From assembly GCA_030431715.1 (NCBI GenBank), contig JAUIIO010000006.1, positions 62,001 to 126,000 on the forward strand: a DNA stretch of 64,000 nucleotides, written 5' to 3'. Shown piece after piece: positions 46,632 to 55,118 of this stretch. The position numbers and the translations under genes are program-made. The notes beneath the pieces were generated by a model that saw only the letters and a list, made by a program, of their open reading frames with translations, had not been told where the DNA came from and ran no database searches. How positions within the stretch are numbered: the first letter of the stretch is position 1; the number at the start of each line of letters is the position of its first letter. Source of the DNA: a bacterium. Its GTDB lineage: Bacteria > Bdellovibrionota_C > UBA2361 > RFPC01.

Positions 46632-47347
46632 TGGAAGCAGTTGATTACGATAGTATTACCTTTGGGAGGGAGAAAATTCAGTTTTCACTGGTAAGAAGAC
46701 CAAGAAAGACCCTTGGTATCAATGTTCATCCAGATATGAGCATTGAAGTAATAGCTCCAGAAGATGCCACAATCCCAAAAATCCATTCCAAAGTACGTAA
46801 ACGAGCACCATGGATTTTAAAGCAACAGGAATACTTCTATCAGTTCATGCCAGCTACTCCACCAAGGAAATATATCAGTGGAGAGACTCACAAGTACCTT
46901 GGAAGGCAATATCGTCTAAAAATCCATAAATCACTTCTTGAAGAAGTAAAACTCAAAGGTCAATTCCTTCACGTTTATACGTCAGACAAGAAAGATACCA
47001 GAAAGATTAAGAAACTTGTTGAGACATGGTACCGAGAGAAAGCAAAAGAACGATTCGATACACAAATCCATAAACTACTTCCGAAGTTTTCAAAGTATAA
47101 AATCTCCGTTCCAAATATCGAGCTTAAGAAGATGCCAAAAAGATGGGGCAGCTGTCACATCAACGGGAAAATAACTCTCAATCCAGATCTCATCAAAGCA
47201 CCAAGCCAGTGTATCGAATATGTGCTGATGCACGAGCTTTGCCATCTTGTTGAGCCTTCTCACAGTCAGAAGTACTACAGGCTACTGAAAAGAATGATGC
47301 CGGATTGGGAGAAGAGGAAAGAAAGATTAGAGAAGGCTTTGGTATAG
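46631..47347 (+). CDS. DUF45/YgjP-like zinc metallopeptidase
   Basis: The C-terminus has the zinc site MHELCHLVEPSHS: His201, Glu202 and His205, with His211 as a third ligand candidate. RWGSCHINGKITLNP upstream of the site is the family signature. The gene starts in the last base of the hsdR stop (TAATG), so it is coupled to it. DUF45 genes frequently sit next to type I restriction genes; their role there is unknown. Confidence 0.9.
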   Translation: MEAVDYDSITFGREKIQFSLVRRPRKTLGINVHPDMSIEVIAPEDATIPKIHSKVRKRAPWILKQQEYFYQFMPATPPRKYISGETHKYLGRQYRLKIHKSLLEEVKLKGQFLHVYTSDKKDTRKIKKLVETWYREKAKERFDTQIHKLLPKFSKYKISVPNIELKKMPKRWGSCHINGKITLNPDLIKAPSQCIEYVLMHELCHLVEPSHSQKYYRLLKRMMPDWEKRKERLEKALV

Positions 47348-47355
47348 AACTGAGA

Positions 47356-50300
47356 ATGAGAGTTAATTGGGATCATATTGAGGACGAGAAAGCATTTCAA
47401 CGCTTAAACAGTCATTTGCTGGGACTGGAATGTCCAGCAGTCGGATTCATTCCTTCTAGTCCATATATCGGAAAGGATGGCGGCTGGGACGGTTTTTACG
47501 ATGGCCTATACCCTGTTGAGGGAATCGAGGGTGTTTTTTCCTTTCAGGCCAAGTGGACCAAGTACAATCGTAAAGAAGCAAAGGACTATTTGAAAACATG
47601 CATCCCTACAGAGATAGAGAAAGCTATTGGTAAGGGAGTTCAGCATTTGAGAATCAGCACCAATGCTGAACTAGATGTTGATCAAGTTCGGGAATTGGAG
47701 GCTTTAGACAAAGGCTCTCTCACATCGTTAAAGGTGTGGCAACGTGAAGCTTTGACTCTACGAATAGAGAAGAGGCCTTTTCTAATGCACATGTACTTTG
47801 GTTTGCCACAACATCCACTGTTCCTTCCTTGGGATTTTTATACAGCCTCGTATGAGCCACATCTTCTTCCGAATAGTGTGGGAGAGATTGATTCCTTCAA
47901 TCTTCCAATGGCAGAAGCAGAACGATTTCTTAATGACCCCAACTGCCAAATTCTTGTCGTACACGGGCCAGCAGGCTATGGGAAGTCTCATCTTATTAGA
48001 GAGGTTACTAGAATTTCCACAGGGCTGGATCAAGCTGTTGAACCCATGTGGGCTCGATTACCATTACGGGAAATACAGGATGCCATTCAGAATGAAATAA
48101 TTCATGAAAAGAAATACCTCCTCGTAATCGACGACGCCGATCGTTCACCAGAAGGGATCAAAGCATTAACAACTCTACTGCCCACAAATAGAGGTAGAAT
48201 CAAGATAGTGCTTGGAACTCGGTCAGCAACAAAGACCTTAGTCGATGATGCAATCAACGAATCGGGCTACAATGGCATGGTCTCAGAGGTTCAGATTCCT
48301 GATTGGTCAAAAACAGACCTAATTCATTTATTGCGATTCTGTGCAGGCAAGCAAGAGATCGAGGGAGAAGAAGAGATAGTTAGCACCTACAGGTTCCCCT
48401 ATTTAATTACCTGGATTGGTCACAACATGGCAGGTACTGCCAAACCTGTCGCTGAATTACTTAATGATTTAGTAAGTGATCTGCAAAGGGATGCCATAAG
48501 AGCATCGAAAGGCGTATCGAACGACGAGTACACAATAAAGAGGATCTTACTCAAAGTGGCCTTGATGGTGCCTTTCTCACCTACCTCCGATTCTCCAGAA
48601 ATTGGATTGATTGCTGATCAGGAGGGTATTTCTAGTGACAGAGTATATTCGCTGATCCGCAACTGGATTAAAGTAGGGATTTTACGAGAAGTAGGGTTCA
48701 CCTGTAGATTTTCTCCAGACTTGAAGGGGGAATTCTTTCTTAATCAACAATTTTCTCTGTTGGATGAGTCAGCTATAGAGACTCTCGTCGAATCCTTAAT
48801 GAACCTTTGTCCTGATCGGATATTTGCAAATTTGGGAAGCACATGTCGTCTCGGTGAGATTTCTGTCCTTCAGTCATACTTGACCAAAAAAGTGTCAATA
48901 TGGATTAAGTCAGCAAGTGAAACCAATGCCATAGAACGGTCTGATAAACTTGAAAAAGTTGAGAGATTTGCGTTTGCAGTCCCTGACTCCGTAATTGATT
49001 TAATGCGAACTTATTTGGAGACGACTACTCCGTCGACAGAGGAAGACGAGAGTGTTCTTAACAAACGTTATGGACCGTTCAAACTTACCACTGATCATTA
49101 TGGGCCTGTGATAACCCAGCTCATCAAGATTGGAGTCGTCAGAAAAAGAGTCGTAAGTCTAATATGCCAGCTTCAGGAAAGGGATATCGAAGGCACTTAT
49201 GGCAACTACAGACCTGGGGAGCTGATTCAGCAGTGTGTTTGTCCTCTTGAAAATACAATCGAATTCATTACCTCGACACTTCACCAGATAAAAGAAGGAC
49301 CTACTAAATTAGTTGCTGATGCGCTTAGTGAGATCGTTGCCGGTGCTCATGAGCATCGTCGCAGTTCTGGAAAGTCGATAACCATCGGTGAGAAGTATCT
49401 GACGAATCCTGAGCAAGCGGCAAAATTTAGAAATGAAGCTATTCAGATTCTCGAAGACTGGCTCATTTCTGAGAAGGACGATGAGTTTGATGCAGCTCTT
49501 GAGGTGGCCAGCAAGATTGGCCAGACCACTATGGGTAGACTCCAAATGAAGGAGCTTCCCTTGTATGAATTGTTTGGAGATGAGAATAAAAGAATTATAG
49601 CTCACCTTACTGAGCAATTGCTTCATTCGCAGCCATTACAACGGCTTGTGAAGATCGAGAATTTTCTGTTGAACCATTGGGCCCAGGTAAGACCAGGAAG
49701 TGAAGAAGCAGCTGAGATCCTAAGAAAATACAACCGAACCCCTGAATATCTTTTTCTCCACTACTATCATTCTCCAGAGAATACAATTGAAGACTTTGGC
49801 AAAGTAGAACAAGGAGCAAGCAACCACAATGAAGGCCGCTGGTCCTACTTTGTGCGAAACGTCAATGCAGAAAAACGAAAGGAAGAATTTACAGACTACT
49901 CTGGATTGATTCCCGTACTTAGAGAGAATTATCAAACGGAAGAAGAAATTATCGTTCTTATGAATTCAACGGAAGAGCAACTTAAAAACAAAGATACTAG
50001 GTGGAGCCCACCAATTCTGAAATACTGGGCCACAGATAATTCAGCTCCATTCTTGAATATTAGGAAGAACGAAAGCTTATGGCAAAGGGTTCCAGAACGT
50101 TTCCAAATTGAAATTGACCTTGCCTTGTCAGAAATTGACCCTGACAGTTTAGATTTTTTTTTGAATGAAATGCATGAAGGTATTTCCGATATTTCCCCTC
50201 CCAAATGTGGGCTGTTTCTGGACATTATTACAGAATGTCTTTCAAGAGAAAGGATGGAGGAAGAATTCGAATTTCTCATAAAGCACAGGGGAGCTGAATT

Positions 50301-51207
50301 TGCACGTTACATACTCCATCAGGTCTTCAGGGTTTACAAACGTACTGGCGATGTAGAGCTGACTCTGCGATTGGTTGAGTCTGTGATTAACCAACAAGAA
50401 AAAATGTCAGAGTCAGTTGTAGATGGAGTTGCCTTTGTAATCCACTGTTTAAAGGATGATGATAAACTTACTGAGGTCCATCGAAAACACCTCTCACCCT
50501 TGCTCATACCTGCTATTGCCCGTATGGAAGAGATTTCTCACGATGGGAACCAAATTTTGGGCGATTTGATTGAAGATCTTGATGAGTTTGTAAATTTCCT
50601 AGAGAGCAGACTAGTCGAGGCAAAGAGAAGAATAGAAGACCGTGATTTTAGCCTTGATTTGAGTCCTTATAATGGAATTCCCAGTATCACATCAATGATT
50701 TCAGACCTTCAGACCTTTAAGAGGCTTATGACTCATTACTGTGACTGGTACTCTCGATTTCATCAATATATGCGTCACGACCTTTATCAGTTAATGAAAC
50801 CTTTGAAGACCCTCCGTGATAATGAAGGGACCCCTTACCTACCGCAGGTTATTTTCGAACTAGTTACGGAAGAGAAGTATGACAACGCCTTCTTACTTGC
50901 CGATCATCTCTCCTTCGACGAAGAGAGCTTTGAAGCTCTGATTTCTCTTTGTGAAAAAAGCCTGCTAGAGGGAAGCTCACAGGAAGTGAGGAGTCTCCTC
51001 TTTCACTTCACACTCCCACCAGATGGCTGGAGAAGTGAAATCGGTGAAGCCCCACCAGAATTGGTTCAGATCATAAGTACTTTTAAGCAGCTGAGAAGTA
51101 AGACTGAGGACAGTGAGCTTCATCTCCTCATTGATGAGTGTGTTTTATCTGTTGAAGGACAAATTGATAGTCAGATTAGACGAGATAAAGATGTGTTTGA
51201 TGAGTAA
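47356..51207 (+). CDS. Mrr-like nuclease / STAND-type NTPase (Avs-like)
   Basis: The N-terminus resembles a PD-(D/E)XK nuclease of the Mrr type: GGWDGFYDG with Asp45, then FSFQAKW with Gln64 and Lys66. A P-loop NTPase follows (Walker A HGPAGYGKS, residues 203-211; Walker B LVIDDAD, 256-262; LGTRSATKT as a sensor-like element). The remaining 900 residues are helical repeats. Nuclease, STAND ATPase and long repeat sensor is the layout of Avs antiviral proteins. I took the ATG at 47356; the frame opens at a TTG at 47305 that overlaps the upstream gene. It probably senses a phage protein and cuts DNA. The nuclease call rests on motif spacing only. Confidence 0.75.
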   Translation: MRVNWDHIEDEKAFQRLNSHLLGLECPAVGFIPSSPYIGKDGGWDGFYDGLYPVEGIEGVFSFQAKWTKYNRKEAKDYLKTCIPTEIEKAIGKGVQHLRISTNAELDVDQVRELEALDKGSLTSLKVWQREALTLRIEKRPFLMHMYFGLPQHPLFLPWDFYTASYEPHLLPNSVGEIDSFNLPMAEAERFLNDPNCQILVVHGPAGYGKSHLIREVTRISTGLDQAVEPMWARLPLREIQDAIQNEIIHEKKYLLVIDDADRSPEGIKALTTLLPTNRGRIKIVLGTRSATKTLVDDAINESGYNGMVSEVQIPDWSKTDLIHLLRFCAGKQEIEGEEEIVSTYRFPYLITWIGHNMAGTAKPVAELLNDLVSDLQRDAIRASKGVSNDEYTIKRILLKVALMVPFSPTSDSPEIGLIADQEGISSDRVYSLIRNWIKVGILREVGFTCRFSPDLKGEFFLNQQFSLLDESAIETLVESLMNLCPDRIFANLGSTCRLGEISVLQSYLTKKVSIWIKSASETNAIERSDKLEKVERFAFAVPDSVIDLMRTYLETTTPSTEEDESVLNKRYGPFKLTTDHYGPVITQLIKIGVVRKRVVSLICQLQERDIEGTYGNYRPGELIQQCVCPLENTIEFITSTLHQIKEGPTKLVADALSEIVAGAHEHRRSSGKSITIGEKYLTNPEQAAKFRNEAIQILEDWLISEKDDEFDAALEVASKIGQTTMGRLQMKELPLYELFGDENKRIIAHLTEQLLHSQPLQRLVKIENFLLNHWAQVRPGSEEAAEILRKYNRTPEYLFLHYYHSPENTIEDFGKVEQGASNHNEGRWSYFVRNVNAEKRKEEFTDYSGLIPVLRENYQTEEEIIVLMNSTEEQLKNKDTRWSPPILKYWATDNSAPFLNIRKNESLWQRVPERFQIEIDLALSEIDPDSLDFFLNEMHEGISDISPPKCGLFLDIITECLSRERMEEEFEFLIKHRGAEFARYILHQVFRVYKRTGDVELTLRLVESVINQQEKMSESVVDGVAFVIHCLKDDDKLTEVHRKHLSPLLIPAIARMEEISHDGNQILGDLIEDLDEFVNFLESRLVEAKRRIEDRDFSLDLSPYNGIPSITSMISDLQTFKRLMTHYCDWYSRFHQYMRHDLYQLMKPLKTLRDNEGTPYLPQVIFELVTEEKYDNAFLLADHLSFDEESFEALISLCEKSLLEGSSQEVRSLLFHFTLPPDGWRSEIGEAPPELVQIISTFKQLRSKTEDSELHLLIDECVLSVEGQIDSQIRRDKDVFDE

Positions 51208-51371
51208 TCGGGTTTATAATAAGTATGGCAGAGGGAATCCCTCAGCTTCCCTGGACTTCCCCAGATTTCGTTTCACCTGGCTTCACCAGGGCTTCATGAG
51301 ATTTGAAAGTATCGAGATATTAGATACTTAATTGAATTACAATCAGCTCCGCCATTTTTCGGTTGTCCATT

Positions 51372-51414
51372 CCGGACACATAGGTAACACTTTATACCGG
51401 AGACATGGGTAACA
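51372..51414. repeat. Imperfect direct repeats resembling an insertion-sequence end
   Basis: CCGGACACATAGGTAACA (51372-51389) and CCGGAGACATGGGTAACA (51397-51414) are 25 bp apart and match at 16 of 18 positions. Such paired 'GGTAACA' words occur in the ends of IS481-type elements. No transposase is seen nearby, so this is a solitary remnant. Confidence 0.5.
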
Positions 51415-51437
51415 GTCACAGTCCAATCGTCCCATTC

Positions 51438-51485
51438 GTCATTGCGAGGAGCTGAGGTCGCAGACCGAACGACGAAGCAATCTCC
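51438..51485 (+). repeat. Copy of the GTCATTGCGAGGAG dispersed repeat
   Basis: Begins GTCATTGCGAGGAGCTGAGG and ends GACGAAGCAATCTCCC. It has the same inner word GACCGAACGACG as the copies at 19979 (inverse) and 54057. It lies in the 381-base gap between the NTPase gene and the HTH gene. Confidence 0.8.
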
Positions 51486-51588
51486 CAGCCCCTGAAGAGA
51501 GCACTAACCGCAAAGCACACTGAATCCGCAAAAATCAGAGAGCATGTTCCTTAGATAAGAATGGAGTAAGCCCATAATGGGCTTTACT

Positions 51589-52047
51589 TCAAGCTGCCGT
51601 AATTTCAATTGTCTTTGAAAGGTAACCGAGCGCTCTAATAAGTGCGTTAGCAGACTTCTGATAGTTCGTCTGATCAAGAAGCCGTTCAAGCTGAGAAAGA
51701 GAAGTCCCCATGAGCGATGATAACTGTCTTTTACTGAGAGTTGATTCTGAAAGCGCCAGCTGCAGCTCGAGAGTGAGCTTATAAAGTGTCTGCTCTAGTT
51801 GATATTCAGGGTCCTGATGATAGGCGAGCACCTGATCAACAAGTATTGTACACTCCTCACCGCTTTCTAAAGTATAAGTAAAGCCTTCCGATGCGATCTC
51901 CTTATCGACAAACAGATCTACTATCTTGTCCCCCGCATGAGGCCGCACCTCGAGCTCTGCATAAGGAAAAGTGTAACTCTTTCCATTTCTAAGAATGAGC
52001 TCAAACACCTTCTTCTTGTTGTTCGCTGATACAGTTTTTAGCTTCAT
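51589..52047 (-). CDS. HTH-domain protein, partner of DUF4160 gene
   Basis: A 152-residue protein with an N-terminal beta-rich part (residues 10-70) that fits the DUF2442-like partner of DUF4160 proteins in style, and a C-terminal helix-turn-helix (SKRQLSSLMGTSLSQLERLLDQT). Such pairs occur as toxin-antitoxin-like modules and on islands. Its ATG overlaps the stop of the upstream DUF4160 gene by 4 nt, so both are translated together. The HTH end may autoregulate the pair. Confidence 0.65.
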   Translation of the reverse strand: MKLKTVSANNKKKVFELILRNGKSYTFPYAELEVRPHAGDKIVDLFVDKEIASEGFTYTLESGEECTILVDQVLAYHQDPEYQLEQTLYKLTLELQLALSESTLSKRQLSSLMGTSLSQLERLLDQTNYQKSANALIRALGYLSKTIEITAA

Positions 52048-52238
52048 AGCTTTTTTTCTCTAATAAGATCTTTTAAGAGCTTCTTAATTCTTTTACTGGC
52101 ACGTCCAATCATATCACATTCATTTTCAAGATCCCACTTCACTACAAGCTTAGAATCTTTGTAGACATGCACATGCCGGGGAGCATGATCCCCAATCCAA
52201 GTAACAAAGACATATCCTCCTCTTCTGATCTTCCCCAT
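52044..52238 (-). CDS. DUF4160 family protein
   Basis: The 64-residue product has GGYVFVTWIGDHAPRHVHVYKD, the DUF4160 signature (D-H-x-P-x-HVHVY). The family is typically found with DUF2442 or HTH partners and may form toxin-antitoxin pairs, though function is unproven. It overlaps the HTH gene by 4 nt. Confidence 0.82.
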   Translation of the reverse strand: MGKIRRGGYVFVTWIGDHAPRHVHVYKDSKLVVKWDLENECDMIGRASKRIKKLLKDLIREKKL

Positions 52239-52502
52239 GAAAGCACATACGTTTATGATACCACCTATAGTATCACTTATTCAAATTATTTCTTCCTGCC
52301 TGATTTAGCTAACTTGCAACCAGTACAAACTCTGCATATCACCCCATAATGCCACCGCTTACCCCTGGGCCAAGTAAAATAGCCTGCAGCTCCGCGTCTG
52401 GCAGAGCCTCAGGGCCTCTCGAAGCCTCTCGGATCCTGAGTATGCTAGTTTTTCGCGTAAGCAGGGGGGCGGGCGGATGAAATTTGATTTATAACTTTCT
52501 CG

Positions 52503-52862
52503 CTAATGAAAGCTCTTTAATTTCTTAACGACAGCATCTTCAAACAAGGGATTATCATCCATCGAAATCCGATCAACTTCTTCAAAGCAGTCCTCGCTTG
52601 CCATGGCGTCATAATGCTCTTGAAGTTTTTTCTCCTCCTGGCCCCAATCAATAGAGACCTTTTCCTGATCAATGCGCTTATATGCTCCGATAAGATCTTT
52701 GTGAAATCCGCCATAAATGCCACCCACCCGGTAGCTCAATAAGTCTCCGAAACTATGCTCAATAAGATAGTATCCCGGCGGCAAAAAGAGATTGCCTGAC
52801 GATAGCTTAATAACATCGCCTTTTCTTATCCTCTGCTTCTTCTCTCGTGATTTTCTTCCCAT
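52503..52862 (-). CDS. Protein of unknown function
   Basis: A 119-residue protein with a very basic N-terminus (GRKSREKKQRIRKGD), a beta-rich middle (VIKLSSGNLFLPPGYYLIEHSFGDLLSYRVGG with an LPPGYY turn) and an acidic C-terminus. The ribosome site GGAGGTG lies 5 nt before the ATG. No family is recognised. The 264 bp between it and the DUF4160 gene hold no supported gene. Confidence 0.6.
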   Translation of the reverse strand: MGRKSREKKQRIRKGDVIKLSSGNLFLPPGYYLIEHSFGDLLSYRVGGIYGGFHKDLIGAYKRIDQEKVSIDWGQEEKKLQEHYDAMASEDCFEEVDRISMDDNPLFEDAVVKKLKSFH

Positions 52863-52983
52863 ATGTCACCTCCAGAAGCTCTATCGGAAGATGGCGGAGA
52901 AAGTTTCCTCTGGATATTACGAGCTCGATACACTCGCGAAGGGGGATCATATTTCAGGCACTAGAGAAGTAGTGAACAGCGGG

Positions 52984-53130
52984 TTAAGCAAACAACTCCG
53001 GCTGAGACTGATATCTCAGAAACTCGCGGTTCTCGAGCAGATTTGCCCAGATAAGCGCCCGGCCACGAAACTCCTGCTCAAGCAGCCAGGCCTTCCCCGT
53101 TCTCCTCGCTCCGAGGAGTAAAAAACTCAT
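52984..53130 (-). pseudogene. Fragment of an AAA ATPase (DUF4143-associated type)
   Basis: On the minus strand the frame reads MSFLLLGARRTGKAWLLEQE and stops after 48 codons. It resembles the N-terminus of the bacterial ATPase family in which a 'F-x-F-G-P-R-x-T-G-K-T-W-L-L' P-loop is followed by DUF4143; the Walker A Thr is Ala here. The rest of the gene (about 350 residues) is missing. The flanking bases to 53341 show no other gene. Confidence 0.55.
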
Positions 53131-53341
53131 ATCTTTTGATGACTTACAGGCTCTTTGATACATATATGTATTTTAGCCGATATATTCCCTACGTGCAGCG
53201 CAAAAGTTCAGACAGCAGACCTCGGGCAAGAGAAGCACGCTATAGCTACGTATCCAGCTCTTCGAAAACATCATCGATTAATAGCTCATCAACTAGTTCT
53301 ACTATTATAGAAAATTTAAAAAAGAAATCTCAGCTGAACTC

Positions 53342-53716
53342 TCAAGCCCTTTCAAGCCACTTTCTTGCAGTAAGCTTATTTAAGCTATCTATATAAGCCT
53401 GCTGATCAAATTGAGCCACCCTCCCCTGCATCATCTCGAACATATCCTCTGATAACACACAGGCAATAGCATGAACGGCGTCATGCCTATCAAGCCCCTC
53501 TTTCATAAGTCGATTGAGTGTTGACTTCGCAGGCAGTTCAGACTCTAGGGCTATTTGATTCTCAACTATAACATGCATAATGGCATGCATCTCCGGATTC
53601 GGAAGTTCGATGCCCTCGCAATCGTGATACTCACGAACAAGAGCAAGCCGTTCGTCTTCTGACAGGTCCAGCCAGTCATCGGGATTGATAGGGTTTAAAG
53701 GATTATAAGAATCCAC
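53342..53716 (-). CDS. DUF1841-like protein
   Basis: A GTG start gives 124 residues, and GGAG lies about 8 nt before it. The conserved core NPEMHAIMHVIVENQIALE and RLMKEGLDRHDAVHAIACVL (histidines spaced like a metal site) match the DUF1841 family, of unknown function. It is a free-standing gene between repeat-filled stretches. Confidence 0.72.
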   Translation of the reverse strand: MDSYNPLNPINPDDWLDLSEDERLALVREYHDCEGIELPNPEMHAIMHVIVENQIALESELPAKSTLNRLMKEGLDRHDAVHAIACVLSEDMFEMMQGRVAQFDQQAYIDSLNKLTARKWLERA

Positions 53717-53874
53717 TACAAAACTCCAGAATTATGGACGATATTCGCATATCCTATCTCTCTATGAATCCCAATTCAACTTCTTTCTCAGGAGTATCTG
53801 CCTATCCTTAATTATAAAAAAGGGTATTAAAAATATAACTGCGCACTCCCCTCTTTGTGCTTACCCTCAAATCG

Positions 53875-53899
53875 AACTGTTCGGAAATTCCGAACAGTT
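53875..53899. promoter_or_regulatory. Perfect 25-bp palindrome
   Basis: AACTGTTCGGA and TCCGAACAGTT flank AAT. This has the size and symmetry of an operator for a dimeric regulator. It lies upstream of the DUF1841-like gene and 21 bp from a second hairpin. The bound protein is unknown. Confidence 0.5.
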
Positions 53900-53919
53900 A
53901 CCGATAATTTCTTGTTAAC

Positions 53920-53958
53920 CCTCGCTAGTATGTGCAGATATTGCACATACTGACGAGG
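53920..53958. promoter_or_regulatory. Second palindrome next to the first, followed by a G run
   Basis: CCTCG, a 2-base spacer, AGTATGTGCA, a 5-base loop (GATAT), TGCACATACT, a spacer and CGAGG form an extended hairpin. A run of ten G follows at 53961-53970. It may be an operator or a terminator-like structure. Confidence 0.5.
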
Positions 53959-54056
53959 CTGGGGGGGGGGCACCGAGGATGACTTATGATAACTTTATTT
54001 AGCCGGGGGGCACGGATCAGATCACGAACTTTGCCTCGCCACGCCACCGCCCGACC

Positions 54057-54104
54057 GTCATTGCGAGGAGCTGAGGTCAAAGACCGAACGACGCGGCAAT
54101 CCCC
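54057..54104 (+). repeat. Copy of the GTCATTGCGAGGAG dispersed repeat
   Basis: Begins GTCATTGCGAGGAGCTGAGG and ends GACGCGGCAATCCCC, close to the copy at 51438. The 400-base gap to the DUF1841-like gene holds this, the two palindromes and the G run, and nothing that reads as a gene. Confidence 0.8.
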
Positions 54105-54118
54105 TCGCCAAACCACCC

Positions 54119-54328
54119 CTACTCCTCCACCTTCTCAATAACATTCTGAATCTGCGCCAGATAATTCTTAAGCTCAAGCGCCCCACGAGTTGTAGCGGTA
54201 TAAGTCGTCTTTGGCTTTCGCTCAACAAACTGCTTCTGCACCTTGATAAGCTTTGCCTCCTCAAGCTTACGCATATGACTGGAAAGCTTGTAACCTCGCG
54301 GGTGCGAGGCTCCTTTAGAATTCACCAT
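54119..54328 (-). pseudogene. Winged-helix regulator fragment (HTH_34-like)
   Basis: The frame gives LSSHMRKLEEAKLIKVQKQF and TTYTATTRGALELKNYLA, which match the second half of the single-domain winged-helix regulators of the HTH_34 type. The expected first helices of the wing domain are missing; instead there is a short MVNSKGASHPRGYK stretch that derives from a repeated palindromic element. The gene is probably broken, or was re-started from that element. Its final 70 bases recur at 57413-57482. Confidence 0.6.
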
Positions 54329-54548
54329 TTACTGATAGTAGCCCAGCTCCTCTTAAAGAGCTTTTGAACTTGAAGAGAAGTTTGCCTACTATCAGCTAAT
54401 GAGAGCATAATTTTTCCAACAAAAACAGATTTCTGACCAAAGCTGCTATCTTAGCGCTCATATGCGTCTATAATCTTCTTAGCTGTTCCCTTAAGGGAAA
54501 GCTCTTTTTAATTTTCATATATTTTTTGTTTTTGTATAAAAGGTTGTC

Positions 54549-55118
54549 ATGAAAAACTCTCCATCTCTTTGGGAAACGTACTCTCCCCAATATAATCTCG
54601 GCGATAAAGAAGGCCATAAATTCATAAAGTTCTATAGAGACACAAATGAGGCGAATATTCTCAGCGTCTGGTCAAATCTGCATTATATAGAAAAAACGGG
54701 TGAGGGTGTGGGTTACGCCGGCACCAGATGGGACGTTGAATGCTATTCTTACGAAAACCTACTTACCGTAAAGCCCTGCGAATGGGGCAAACGCATCGAA
54801 CTTGTATTTACTACCGGAACGCTCATGCTGGGAGGACATAAAATATTCTCATTCATGCCACTTTTTAAGAAAAAACTCGTTCGCTCACTGCGATACGTAA
54901 CCGAACAAGAACTTGATCACTATTTTAACGTTTACCCATTAGTCACTTTTAAAAATGGAATAAAGAACTATGAAGCAACACCGGAAGAGATCGCAGAGCA
55001 TAAGAAAAACGACCGGGTACCACCTTTCTCACTTATCTGGGATATCTATTTTAGCGATCTTGAGCAAGAAATGATATCAAGTGAAATTGAATATGAGAGA
55101 GATAAGTTCAGCCATTAG
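54549..55118 (+). CDS. Protein of unknown function
   Basis: A 189-residue soluble protein with aromatic- and charge-rich N-terminal sequence (SLWETYSPQYNLGDKE) and TTGTLMLGGHKIFSF in the middle. No family is recognised. It overlaps the next gene at its end, which suggests a shared transcript. Confidence 0.5.
   Translation: MKNSPSLWETYSPQYNLGDKEGHKFIKFYRDTNEANILSVWSNLHYIEKTGEGVGYAGTRWDVECYSYENLLTVKPCEWGKRIELVFTTGTLMLGGHKIFSFMPLFKKKLVRSLRYVTEQELDHYFNVYPLVTFKNGIKNYEATPEEIAEHKKNDRVPPFSLIWDIYFSDLEQEMISSEIEYERDKFSH

Noticed and set aside
53136..53396. Plus-strand frame of 86 codons
   Set aside because: Ser-rich, no ribosome site, and its end overlaps the DUF1841-like gene on the other strand.
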